DNA from: Urophycis tenuis
Taxonomy: Eukaryota; Chordata; Actinopteri; Gadiformes; Phycidae
Length of the DNA: 64,000 nucleotides
NCBI GenBank assembly: GCA_036785325.1
Contig: JAXIVH010000001.1
Span: 5,584,469 to 5,648,468 of the forward strand
Direction: 5' to 3'
Shown: positions 43,301-54,200 of the stretch, in pieces
How positions within the stretch are numbered: position 1 is the first letter of the stretch
How the letters are laid out: every line of letters starts with the position of its first letter
Notes under the pieces: model-generated
Seen by the model: only the letters and a program-made list of their open reading frames with translations
What the model was told of the DNA's origin: nothing
The model's database searches: none
Made by a program: the position numbers and the translations under genes

Positions 43301-45329
43301 AGGTTAAGGGGTAGGGTTAGGTAAGGTTAATAATCGGTTATTAAACGTTGTTTGTATTTGACCAATAGGAGCAGAGTGGGCGGGGCTTACAACCTAAACC
43401 CAAGAGAGTGTTACCTGACTGGATGACAGCTGGAGCTGCTCAGGAAGGTAAGACTAACCCTATCTCCTAACCCCTAACTACGCCTAACTCCTCACCCCAT
43501 CTCCCCCTTACCCCATAATCTCCTAACTCCTTACTGTGGCTTCTATGAATATTAATTACTGCCAGCAGATTATTATGATGTATTGTATCACTGTGGTTGG
43601 TTGTAGCTCATCTTGCTATGTGTGTTGCTATGGTTACAAGTAGGCTCTTTTTGACAGGCCAATCGGGAGCCGGCAGAAAGCAGGCTGTTCCAGCCACTAA
43701 CAGCACCAAAAGAGGCCGAGCTGAGCTGTCCAGAGCAGTCCTCAGCTCGGACGAGGCAGGACCGGGCCTAAGCTCAGAGGAGGCCAAAGCAGTCCTCAGC
43801 TCGGAGGAGGTCGGAGCAGGCCTCAGCTCGGAGGAGGCCAAAGCAGTCCTCAGCTCGGAGGAGGTCGGAGCGGGCCTAAGCTCAGAGGAGGCCAAAGCAG
43901 GCCTCAGCTCGGAGGAGGCCGGAGCGGGCCTCAGCTCGGAGAAGAACCATGAAGATGAGGACTCTTCAGGCTCAGCCCCCAGGAGGAAGAGGAGAAGGAA
44001 GATGAACTGTGAGGCAGGTGACCTCCAGCTCAGTGTGTCATCAGGACAGCCTGGTCTTAAAGGAGAATGATAATGTTTATATCAACATTATGCTATTGAT
44101 ATTCTCTATATATTAGATCTGTATATTTTATGAGTTTGAAGTAGCGCTGAGTACGTAGCTGCAAACACTTTCAATGGCTGCCGTTGTAATTGCCATGGTT
44201 ACTGTGTCTGATTTGTAGAACACTCAGACGCCCAAGGCCCTACCGCAACCGAACCATAGCAACAGCCCGGGGGAGGGCGAGGAGGAGTGTGGTAGGCTGA
44301 GTGATGAAGGAAGTGACGTTGGACCAGACAGGAAGTCCACGGGCCCTGGAGGGGCGGAGTCTGGCCCCGCCCCCTCCCAGAACAACAGGCCTCGCTGTCC
44401 GTATGGGAAGGACTGCTACAGGTTGGTCTCCGCCCCCCAGCCGCTCTCACCCATCACCTGTCATCACCTAGCAACCGTGTGTCAGCCAGTTGTGTTGCTG
44501 GAAGAATCTGTATGAGATAGAGAGCCCCGCTCCTGCACAGGGCCTCCCTTGATGGACCGCCACGCCCTGCTTACCTTACAGGTGTTTTCAACTGATCAGA
44601 GTCCCGCCTGCGTCGTCATGGGAACGGGCAACAGGAAGCAGCTAAGCGGACTTGACCTCTGACCTCCATCATGTGTTTTTCTCAGGAAGAACCCACTACA
44701 CTTCCAGGACTGCAGTCACCCTGGCGACCACGACTACCAGCAGGAAGAGGAGGAGCCTGAGGAGGAAGTGGAGCGGCCCGAGTGTCCCTATGGCATCGAC
44801 TGTTATCGGTATGATGCATACATGACACTGCACTGACCACATCTGTACTGTAGGACCACATTTACTGAAGCACCACATCTATACTGTAGGACCACGTTTA
44901 CTGAAGCACCACATCTGTACTGTAAGACCACGTTTACTGAAGCACCACATCTGTACTGTAAGACCACATGTGCTATTTTTTGTGTGTTTTTGTCTTGAAG
45001 GAAAAACCCGCTGCACCGTAAGGAATACAACCACTCCAGGAGACCGGGTATGTTGTCAGAACACGTTGATCCCTGTATTCCAGTAATATTGATCCTCAGA
45101 ACTATAGCCTGTCTGTCTCTGGCCGTCTGCAGCGAGAGCCGCGAGGAACGCCCCCAGGGGCCATGATGATGAAGATGAGGATGACGATGAAGATAGCTTC
45201 ATCGATGACAGCAGCGATGAGGCCTACAGTGACCCGGACTACGTCCCAGCCGGATCTGATGGCAGCGGGCAGGAGGACGTCCAGACCCTGCAGGATGAGG
45301 CCCAGGACTTCCTGAGGAGCAGGAAATGA
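40354..45329 (+). CDS. aplf: Aprataxin and PNK-like factor (APLF)
   Basis: Ten exons: 40354-40446, 40784-40855, 41635-41801, 42867-43101, 43369-43447, 43658-44013, 44219-44421, 44686-44808, 45001-45047 and 45133-45329, giving 523 residues (human 511). APLF is a nuclear scaffold and histone chaperone in DNA-break repair. Exons 1-3 encode an FHA domain (LGRGPLLGVSDKRVSRQHG) that binds phosphorylated XRCC1/XRCC4. KRVLPDWM in exon 5 is the Ku-binding-type motif. Exons 7-9 give two PBZ poly(ADP-ribose)-binding fingers (CPYGKDCYRKNPLHFQDCSH and CPYGIDCYRKNPLHRKEYNH). The C-terminus is acidic (DDEDEDDDEDSF), as needed for histone binding. Intron 6 needs a GC donor. Exon 6 is expanded by a nonapeptide repeat, and intron 3 is an in-frame minisatellite. 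Confidence 0.95.
41385..41590 (+). repeat. Degenerate interstitial TTAGGG-like repeat
   Basis: Dozens of ggttaggg/gggttagg variants lie in aplf intron 2, 45 bases upstream of exon 3. Spacing is irregular (5-8 bp), so it is a degenerate rather than a fresh telomeric array. Confidence 0.85.
41855..42835 (+). repeat. Minisatellite filling aplf intron 3
   Basis: Eleven or twelve copies of a 66-100-bp unit. The constant part is tacgctgggttgttaccctg plus gtgtctcctctacgtcccct, and a variable number of 12-bp cacctcctgctc blocks makes the length differences. The plus strand is pyrimidine-rich. The array is free of stops in all three plus frames over most of its length. Confidence 0.95.
43729..43945 (+). 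repeat. Coding 27-bp repeat in aplf exon 6
   Basis: Eight units of nine residues (A-V/G-L-S-S-E-E-A/V-K/G). Alternating unit types AVLSSEEVG and AGLSSEEAK suggest growth by duplication of 54-bp dimers. The array is acidic and lies between the Ku-binding-type motif and the PBZ fingers. Confidence 0.92.
44830..44990. repeat. 46-bp tandem repeat in aplf intron 8
   Basis: Three to four copies of accacatctgtactgtagga plus ccacgtttactgaagc. Confidence 0.9.
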
Positions 45330-45796
45330 CCCCCGGACCCCTGACATGTTTTCTGTCTTCACGTTTTCTGTCTAGTTTGGTTTGTAATAACATAATATTT
45401 CAATGAAACCGCTGTCCTGTGGTTGATAAACATGCAAAACAACTCTGGTGGGCCTAACCCTGGCACCTGACCAGCTGCAACACCACCAGACCCAGCAGGA
45501 CCCCCAGCTGTCACACCACCAGGTGGTTGAGTCCACATTCCTGGTGTTTTAACCGTCTACCTTAACCAGGGTACATGGTCATGTTACCCAGGCGGTGAAC
45601 ACCCTTCGGGCCACAGACACACAGAGGCAGTAAGTCTTTTATCAGTTTATTATAAAACAGACTAAATGGGTCTCTTTCACGGTCCAACAGAAAAAATACA
45701 AATACAAATAAAAAAAAACATCCTGGATGAGCAGTAGCTTTTACGAAACTCTGAAGAATGGAAACCAGGAACCGATTCCGTAGCAGTGGGTCAGGG
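45330..45796. other. Convergent 3' ends of aplf and snrpb2
   Basis: The space holds the 3'UTRs of both genes. On the minus strand AATAAA is available at 45645-45640, about 150 bases past the snrpb2 stop. For aplf no perfect AATAAA was seen; a variant such as AATATT near 45395 may serve. Confidence 0.5.
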
Positions 45797-48457
45797 CTAC
45801 TTCTTGGCGTAGGTGATCTTCATGGCGCAGGTGGCGGTAATCCGGAAGCCCTGCAGGGCGTCTTTGGCCACACCTGCCAGCGCCTCGCCCTCAAACTCCA
45901 CAAAGGCGATGTCGTGTTTCCCCGGAACCAAGCGCACCTCCTTGAACCCAGGGAACCTGAGGACCAGAAGGAGAACCATGAAGTGTTCCGCCCCCCCCAC
46001 CCCCGGGTGGTAGTTAAGTAAAAATGAGGTGAACGGTGTGCATGCCTGTGCAGAGGGGCCCGCAACTTACTGGTTAAAGAGCATGGAGAGCATCATCTCG
46101 TTGGTCTCCTCTGGCAGGTTGCTAAGGAACAGGATGTAGTTGGGAGGGTTGTCTGGTACCTGGAGAGACACCAGCACACCTGTCAACACACCTGGTCCAG
46201 CACAGCATTGTCTAAACACTTGGTCTAATGGAGCACCTTTTTCAGACCTGGTCCATCAGAACAGCTTCTACACCCCTGCAAGACTAGGAAAGTAAAACTA
46301 AAAGTCTGAATGAGACAAGGCCACCAGGTTAGTCTTAATGTTGTACAGCTCTAACTACATAAAAGCTCTTCAAGCTTGGAGCAGATCAAATGCAGTGTTT
46401 AAAACCAAAGGTCCAACTGAAGTGAAGGAAGACTCCTGCAGGAGAGGGCCGTACCGGTAGAGCTGGGGTGGTGGTCTGCACGGTGGAAGCCTGGAGATGA
46501 GAAGAATCACATGGTTTGAATCAGAACGTCTTTCTCCCTCCCTGTTCCTGTACCTCTAGAAACACATGAATCTGTACAGTGCTGAGGAGCCCACCTGGCC
46601 AATGTCTCAACACCACAGCCATGTCTAAAGATAACAAGACTGCTCTAAGGATATCTTTAACATAAGACGTGTGAAGACTTCCCATCTCTAGAGATTATAC
46701 ACTACAACAGTTACGCAAACGCTTCATAATTTGCTTCGTCAACTACTGAGATAGATAGAGAGATGGATACTTTATTCATCCCAGAGGAAAGTTTTTGACA
46801 TCAATAAAGCTTTACAGTCTCTGTCTGGCTGTATGGTCACTAAAGGGGTATGGCCATTCTGAAGGGGTACGGACGGTCTCTCTTAAGGTGCGGCCTCTCT
46901 GAAGGGGTACGGACGGTCTCTCTGAAGGTGCGGCCTCTCTGAAGGGGTACGGACGGTCTCTCTGAAGGTGCGGCCTCTCTGAAGGGGTACGGTCTCACGT
47001 GGCAACAGTTTAAATGGCGGTTGGACTCACAGGCTTCTTGGTCAGGCTGGTCAGCACCTCGGGGCCCTTCTTCTTCTTGTCCTTCTTCTTGTCCTTGTCT
47101 CCGTAGGTTCCCCTCATCTTGGAGATCACCTCAGAGTCTGTTTTGGCATACTGTATGCGCTGGGAGCAAAGAGGGAAAATAGGTGTGACTGACTGACTTA
47201 TGATCAGACTGCACCAGTTCAGCCTGATTGTGCTGCAGATGGAACACATGGAATACAATAGAATCGGGACATTTCTGTCTTTATTTTTGATTGTTTACAT
47301 ACAGGAACAAGATTTGTTCTCTGTATTCAACCCATTCTATGGTAAAGGGTAAAGGGGCATTTAGCAGACACTTTTGTCCAGCGACTTACAATCAGCCATG
47401 TACATTTAACCCATTCTATGGTACATAGCAGCAGGGGGCAGCTATGTGCATTTAATCCATTCTATGGTACATAGCAGCAGGGGGCAGTTATGAACAGCAC
47501 CCGGAGATTAACTTGGGGTTCGACATGTGTACAGTTGGAGGTGGGGATAGAAGGCCCATACTCCCCCCGGAGACCTATGACCTAACGCATGGTCGTGAAA
47601 CGCAGCATGTGATGACTGGTGGGGATCTTACTTAGGGCACAGCCGCGGCCTACTGCTTAGGGCTTCGGATTTGTAACCGGAGGGTGGCCGGTTTGAACCC
47701 CGACCAGTGCGAACGGCTGAAGTGCCCTTGAGCAAGGCACCTAACCCCTCACTGTTCCCCGAGCGCCGCTGTTGCAGGCAGCTCACTGCATCGGGTTTAA
47801 GTGTGTGCTTCACCATCACTGTGTTCTGAGTGTGTCACTAATTCATGATTGGGTTAAATGCAGAAGACCAAATTTCCCTCACGGGATCAAATGAGTAATT
47901 CTTCTTCTTCTTCTTCTTACTGGTACTGCCAAGTCTCCCACACACCGCCATGATTAGGCCATGCTTACATGGTGAGCCTGAATATTTGTAGTCTGATCCT
48001 GGCATGAGCACACAAACAGTGTGTGTGTTGTAAAAAGGGTTGGGGTCAGAACCCACCATCGGCTTGTTGTAGAAGGGGAAGCCTTGTAGTTGTCTCAGGG
48101 CGTTGGTTGAAGCTGCCAGCTCTTTGAACACAACGAAGGCCTGGCCGCGCATCTTGGCCGTCTTCATGGCCACGATGTCAACGATCTGACCGAACTGAGA
48201 GAAGAGGGCGTACAGCGATCGCTTCAGCTCTGAAAAAAGAACAAAAACTGGTTAAGCAGCCCCTCCCTAGTATTGAATGGGATAAGAGCAGGCATGACAT
48301 AAACCACACAATGTACGTGAGGGAGGGAGTTCATTCAAACATCCTTCTGTTTGTGTCAATACGATGCAAACAGACCAGCATGAAGCCACTCACCGTCCTT
48401 GTTGACTTTGTCGTTCATGTTGTTTATGTAGATCGTGTGGTTCGGTCGGATATCCAT
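45797..48457 (-). CDS. snrpb2: U2 small nuclear ribonucleoprotein B''
   Basis: Six coding exons in transcript order: 48457-48394, 48229-48057, 47159-47031, 46490-46455, 46159-46071 and 45956-45797. Phases agree and give 216 residues (human 225). The protein binds stem-loop IV of U2 snRNA with U2A' in the spliceosome. RRM1 shows RNP2 IYINNM and RNP1 RGQAFVVF; RRM2 shows YILFLSNL and DIAFVEFE and ends AMKITYAKK. The linker is a short Lys-rich stretch (DKDKKKDKKKKGPE) rather than the long proline-rich linker of U1A, which is why I choose snrpb2 over snrpa. A noncoding first exon probably ends at a GTGAGT donor near 48817, so the gene is divergent from kif16b. The start lies just after a 13-base C-run (minus strand). 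Confidence 0.95.
46740..46800 (-). repeat. LINE 3' tail remnant (Rex-type)
   Basis: A GATA-like run is followed by gatactttattcatcccaga plus ggaaa, the reversed form of the GGGATnAATAAAGTATC tail of fish LINEs. Comparable short tails are at 2643-2680 and 18594-18640. Confidence 0.6.
46838..46995. repeat. 40-bp tandem repeat in snrpb2
   Basis: Four copies of gaaggggtacggacggtctc plus tctgaaggtgcggcctctct in the intron upstream of exon 3 of the coding order reversed. Confidence 0.9.
47630..47922 (+). mobile_element. tRNA-derived SINE, copy 1
   Basis: It starts near cagccgcggcctactgctta (box A-like) and has ggtttgaaccccgacc (box B) about 40 bases on, then a tRNA-unrelated body with cttgagcaaggcacctaacc, and ends in (CTT)n. 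It lies in the snrpb2 intron between coding exons 2 and 3. It is about 95% identical to the copy at 50323. Confidence 0.88.
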
Positions 48458-49466
48458 GGTTGTCTCTGGGGGGGGGGGGGGGGAAATCATCCACTGGAAT
48501 ACTTCTTCTGAGATGTTGTGGACTATCCGACCCGAACATGCCAACATTGTGAATAACATAATAGGACATCAAACAGTTCAGAGTCAAACATGTAATATTA
48601 ACCACCTTTTTATTGAACATTGAACTTATTCAGACCAATTGAGATGAACTCGTTGCCCATTCATTGGCAGCGCTAACCCAACAGACCAAGTTCTCTTTAA
48701 TCCTCATAAGATTGTGTTCAGACACAACCATCCAGATGCTTTGGTCAATGCTACCATTCAAAAGCAGGATAAGGTAAGTATCACAAATGAGTTCATAATA
48801 TAACAATAATAACTCACGTCTTGAACGCGCCGCTGTAGACCCGGAAACAGGAAGCCGTTCACCGGTTCAACCTTCAATATCTTCCCCCAGGAACTCAAGG
48901 CGTTACACCCGTAGTAATCACTTTTTCGCCTACTTCTCTTTTTCATTTAAAGTTTAGTTATTTGTGTATTTCAATGGAAAATTTGTAAGAGCAATTTTAT
49001 TTTTTAATTGCAACACTGCATTCGTATTTTTGACTAACTGTATGCCGTTGTTTGAAATGATTGAATGATTAACGTGTTGTGACGTACATGTCCTGACCGT
49101 CGTGTATATAAACTTACCACACGGCCCAAATCATGAGGAACACCCTCATCACCACACCAAGGCCAGCGATGCTGCTGTTTGTGTCCCTCCTGTGGTTCCG
49201 TACCGGACTGGTCCGCTGGTAGCCGCTAGCAGCAGCGGGGCGGAGGGACCAGCGACCCTCGGTACCGGGACACTGGTAGCTCTCTGGACACTGGTAACCC
49301 TCTGGACCACTTCAGAGTGGATTCCCTTCAGCAGCCGGTCGAACCGAGCCCGGAATAACTTGGTACGTCTCCTCGGGACACGGAAAGAGTGATTCTGGAA
49401 AGTGTCTGGTTGTGTTTGACAGTGCTTCTTGTTGACAGTACATCAGCTGACATCCCGGGATGAGCG
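48458..49466. promoter_or_regulatory. Divergent snrpb2/kif16b region
   Basis: The snrpb2 noncoding exon probably occupies 48817 to about 48900 (minus strand, donor CAAGAC|GTGAGT). Positions 49130-49465 upstream of the kif16b ATG are GC-rich with several CpGs. The two genes share this roughly 0.6-kb stretch between transcription starts, so a bidirectional promoter is likely. Open frames here (49102-49392) show no domain. Confidence 0.45.
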
Positions 49467-52400
49467 ATGGCCTCGGTCAAGGTGGCGGTGCGTGTCCGGC
49501 CCATGAACAGACGGTACTGAAGATGTCTTCTGGTCCTTATGAAGTCTTGATGATGTCTTATTAATGTATCAGTAGTACAGTCTGCTCTCATGACCACTGT
49601 GTGATTTGCTACATGTAGTTTAATACGTTTATTGCCTGATTCTACTGCGGTTGTGTGCTATAATGAAAGGTCTGGGTGAGTGGTATTAAATGTGTATTAA
49701 AGTTATCCTATGATATGTTTCCATCATTAACCATTTAGTTTCCTGTTTAAATATGTGGGCTTACCCATTGCATACATACTGTATTTTTGACCTCATGAGT
49801 GGACTATTTAACCATGTTCAACATAATGTGTCACAGATAATGCCACTTACAAAAATGCAACATACAAACTGTATAGTATTTGTATTTAACAGTTTGTTCA
49901 GGTGATTTTGAGTCTCCAAGTGATCAATGACAAGATAGTATAATGTTTGATTTGAGGGCAGGGCTGTGTGTAACCTACCAATACACACCGCCTTCTAACA
50001 AAAGGAAAGGGGGTTGTTTTCAAAAATGTCGCTGAGTGTTCTTGGATAAGATTATTAAAGAAAGGAGGTGGAAGGACAGACCGTAGCCGTCCCGAGGAGA
50101 CTGCCTGCCTGGCTGGGGCTTGGTTGTCATAATGTGATCAGACGTGTGGAACCTAATCTGGCTGTAATCAGGGGGAGAGGGTTGTAGTTGATCCACTTTG
50201 TGCTGCGTCTGGGATGATTCTTCAGACAGAGGACATGGAGGGGGTCTTAAAGTGGTCTCATTAAATGACGTAGATTATGATTCTTTATTGATATAAGGTA
50301 CGTTAGTCACTGCAAGGTACTTGGGGCAGCCGCGGCCTACTGGTTAGGGCTTCGGATTTGTAACCGGAGGGTGGCCGATTCGAACCCCGACCAGTGCGCA
50401 CGGCTGAAGTGCCCTTGAGCAAGGCACCTAACCCCTCACTGTTCCCCGAGCGCCGCTGTTGCAGGCAACTCACTGCATCGGGTTTAAGTGTGTGCTTCAC
50501 CATCACTGTGTTCTGAGTGTGTCACTAATTCACGATTGGGTTAAATGCAGAAGACCAAATTTCCCTCACAGGATCAAATGAGTAATTCTTCTTCTTCTTG
50601 TGTCCTGTGTGTGTGTGTGTGTGTTAAGGTGGGAGATGTGTGGTTGTGTACAGAAGGATTCAGCTGCTGTTGTGTATTTACAAAGTGTCATTGTGTATTT
50701 ACGACATGTTACTGTGTATTTACAAAGTGTCACTGTGTATTTATCACTGGAACAGGGAGAAGGACCTAGGAGCAAAGAGCATCATAAAAATGGGAGGAAG
50801 CAAAACCACGATCACCAATCTGAAGGTGTTTTTTATTTACCTCATAAAGTAATGCTGCAAGCAGTTTGTGTTTTTAAGACATGTTTACTTCACCACTTAC
50901 TTACTTACTTACTTAGATTACTTCAGTATACTTTAGTTACTAATTAGTACTTGTACTTGTGTTAGTACTTGTGTTACCTTAGCTACTAATTACCATAGTT
51001 CCAAGTTACTGTAGTAAATAGTTACTTTAGGTACTTAAGTTAATAGTTACTTGTTACTGTACTTCCTAGTAGCTCTAGTTACTTTAGTTACTAGTTACTC
51101 TAGGCCACAGCCCAGTGTTTTTCTGCGTCAGATGGCAGACGGTGTGACGGGGGACTCGGTGCGGGAGCGGACCAAGACTTTCACGTACGACTTCTCATAT
51201 GACTCTTCGGACTGTAAACACACCAGCTTCATCTCTCAGGAAAAGGTGAGTGGCCCTTGAACTCTCCTCTTACTCTGTGTATCATTAACATCATACACAA
51301 TGAAACTGTGTATCATTAACATGAGACATAGTTTGACCTCCATGTTGAGATGCCTTCAAAAAGATCACAAGCAATGCTATGATCTACGTACGCTGTGCTA
51401 CAGTCACAGGGATAGCGTGTCTCAGTACGTCGTAACACGTCACTGAAGTACAGCTGAGTTACGCTTGTTCAGGAAATCAATACAGGCTGCAGTACAGTAA
51501 AGGGACTGGGTAAAAGCGACTCAGAGTCTCCATGGGTAAGAATGTTGACCTGCTATGCTGATGTCCCACTCTTTGTTTGTGGTGTGCAGGTGTTTAAAGA
51601 CCTGGGCTCAGACGTGCTGAAGGCCGCCTTCGAGGGCTACAACGCCTGCATCTTCGCCTACGGACAGACAGGCTCAGGGAAATCCTACACCATGATGGGA
51701 AACCCAGTAGGCTATGAGTTCTAGACCTACTACTTGTTTTAACACTAGTCCATGTGGTCTGTAACTACCACTGCTGTCACGACTTGGCCATGAGGTCTAG
51801 ACCTAACACTGGTGTCAACACTAGGCCATGAGGTCTAGACCTAACACTACCAAACAGTAGGTTGTTAGTTTTAGATCCAGCACTGTCGTAAACAGTATTG
51901 TAAATGTTATCGTCTGTAAGACAGTGGGTTGTTTGTTCTAAACTGGTATAAAAAGTAGGTGGAGTAGGAGTTTATGAGTTTGACACTGCTATAAACAAAA
52001 GGTTATTAGTGCCAGACTATTGATCAGTAGGGTCCTTGTAGAGGCAATCACTTTCTTTGTCTCATCAACCGTCAATACATTGACTGAGTCATCAGACCTC
52101 TTCACTCACATCTGGCTGATCTTGTCTTGGTCTGTCTGTCTGTCTGTCTGTCTGCTGGGACGGTCTGTCAAACTGATCTGGACTTGTTCTGTCTGTCTGT
52201 CTGTCTGCCTGCTGGGACGGTCTGTCAAACAGACAGTGTGACCTGTCTGTTTGCTGTTAGCATAACTTGTTCCCCTGTGCATGGCTGTCTGGTGGTTATG
52301 TATGTGGAGCTGTGGAGTATAGAGTTCATACTCTTATCTGCAGCCAGCACTAACCTATCTCTCACCTAAGGGTCATTAGGGCTGCAGCCAGCTAGCTTCC

Positions 52401-53701
52401 TTCAGTTGTCAAGTTCATCCACAGTCCCTAAGCTGGGCTAGGGGCTGACGGGAGAGACCACCGTGATAAGATGGAGCCAGGTGGACAAAATCCATATAGG
52501 CCTGCTATCTGTTGAGGCTAACACTATCTATAGCGTCTAGTCTTATACAACTCTTATCTACAGAACCTAGCGTATGTATGTGGTATGGGATGTAAAGTGT
52601 GTATGGGATTCATAGTGTGTATGTGGTATGGGATGTGTTGTTTCTGGGTTTTTTGTTTGCTATTGCCCACTTTATGATTCTCTTCATGTCCAAATTCTCT
52701 CTTTGGGTCAAATAAAGACGTGCTCTGATCCGTTGAGTCCACCAATGAAAGTAGAGAGGTCTGCAGGCTAAGTGGGCCGGGGTTCTGTGTGGCACCTGGC
52801 CAAAGTGGGCCGTGGGTTCTGAGCCTCTGATCCGTCTCCAGGGCGATGCAGGCCTCATCCCCAGGATCTGTGAGGGTCTGTTCAGCCGCATTGCTGGGAC
52901 CACCCTCCGGGACGCGGCCTCCTTCAGGACTGAGGTCAGGTAAGGAAACCCTGTACAGAACATAGAACCACTAAGATGGATCCATGCTGGGGAACCACCC
53001 TTTTAGAAACGTCAAGATGGCGAATAGCACCATTCAGCTAACCAGCTAATTAGGAACAAGCAATCAGGAAGAGGCAATAAGGAACCGGCAATTAGAAACA
53101 GCAAATTAAGAGCAGACAATAGAGTAACCGGTTCAGAGGTGGTGCTGTCCTGAAGTGTGGTTCTTCTTTGAGGACCCTTCATGCTGCCTCTTCAGAAGGA
53201 CCCTTGAAGCGACCAGGGTGTGATAACTACCACTGACTGTGTGGGGTTGCTGGGTCCTACAGCTACTTGGAGATCTACAACGAGTGTGTGAGGGACCTGC
53301 TTAGGAGGAAGACTACAGAGACCTTCAACCTCCGGGTCCGGGAGCACCCCAGGGATGGACCTTATGTAGAGGGTAAGACCCCCATGCCTCCTGGTCCAAG
53401 CTGGCCTGACCAGGCTCGCCGCTAATGTGAATCCAGATCTAAACTCGCCTCTAATGTGAATCCAGATCTAAACTCGTCTCTGATGTGAATCCAGATCTGT
53501 CGAAACACCTGGTGCAGAACTACAGCGATGTGGAGGAGCTGATGGAGGCAGGGAACATCAAGCGCACCACGGCCAGCACCGGGATGAACGCCGTGAGCAG
53601 CCGCTCCCACGCCATCTTCACCATCAACTTCACACAGGTACCGCACCCAGTCAGAACCAGTTCAACACTTCACACAGGTCCTGCACCCAATCAGAACCAG
53701 T

Positions 53702-53763
<62 letters not shown>

Positions 53764-54162
53764 CCCCCCCCCCCCCCCCCAGGCCCGGTTCTCAGCCGAG
53801 CTGCCCAGTGAGACGGTCAGTCAGATCCACCTGGTGGACCTGGCTGGCAGCGAGCGGGCTGATGCCACGGGGGCCACCGGCGTCCGCCTCAAGGAGGGCG
53901 GGAACATCAACAAGTCCCTGGTTACTCTCGGCAACGTCATCTCTGCGCTGGGTGGGTCACCCGGCGCCAAGCGTCCGGCACTTTGCCGTCTTCCTTTAGT
54001 TTCCATGGAAACCTAACCTAACCTAACCTTGTCATGTCATCAAAGTTATTTAATCACAAAAACATTACAACAGCGTGCGGACCTCCAGTGTGAAGCTAGT
54101 GAAGACGCTAGGATGGGCTGAGGTTAGCCGGCAGACGCTGTTGCTGATGCTAATGTTTGTGT

Positions 54163-54200
<38 letters not shown>

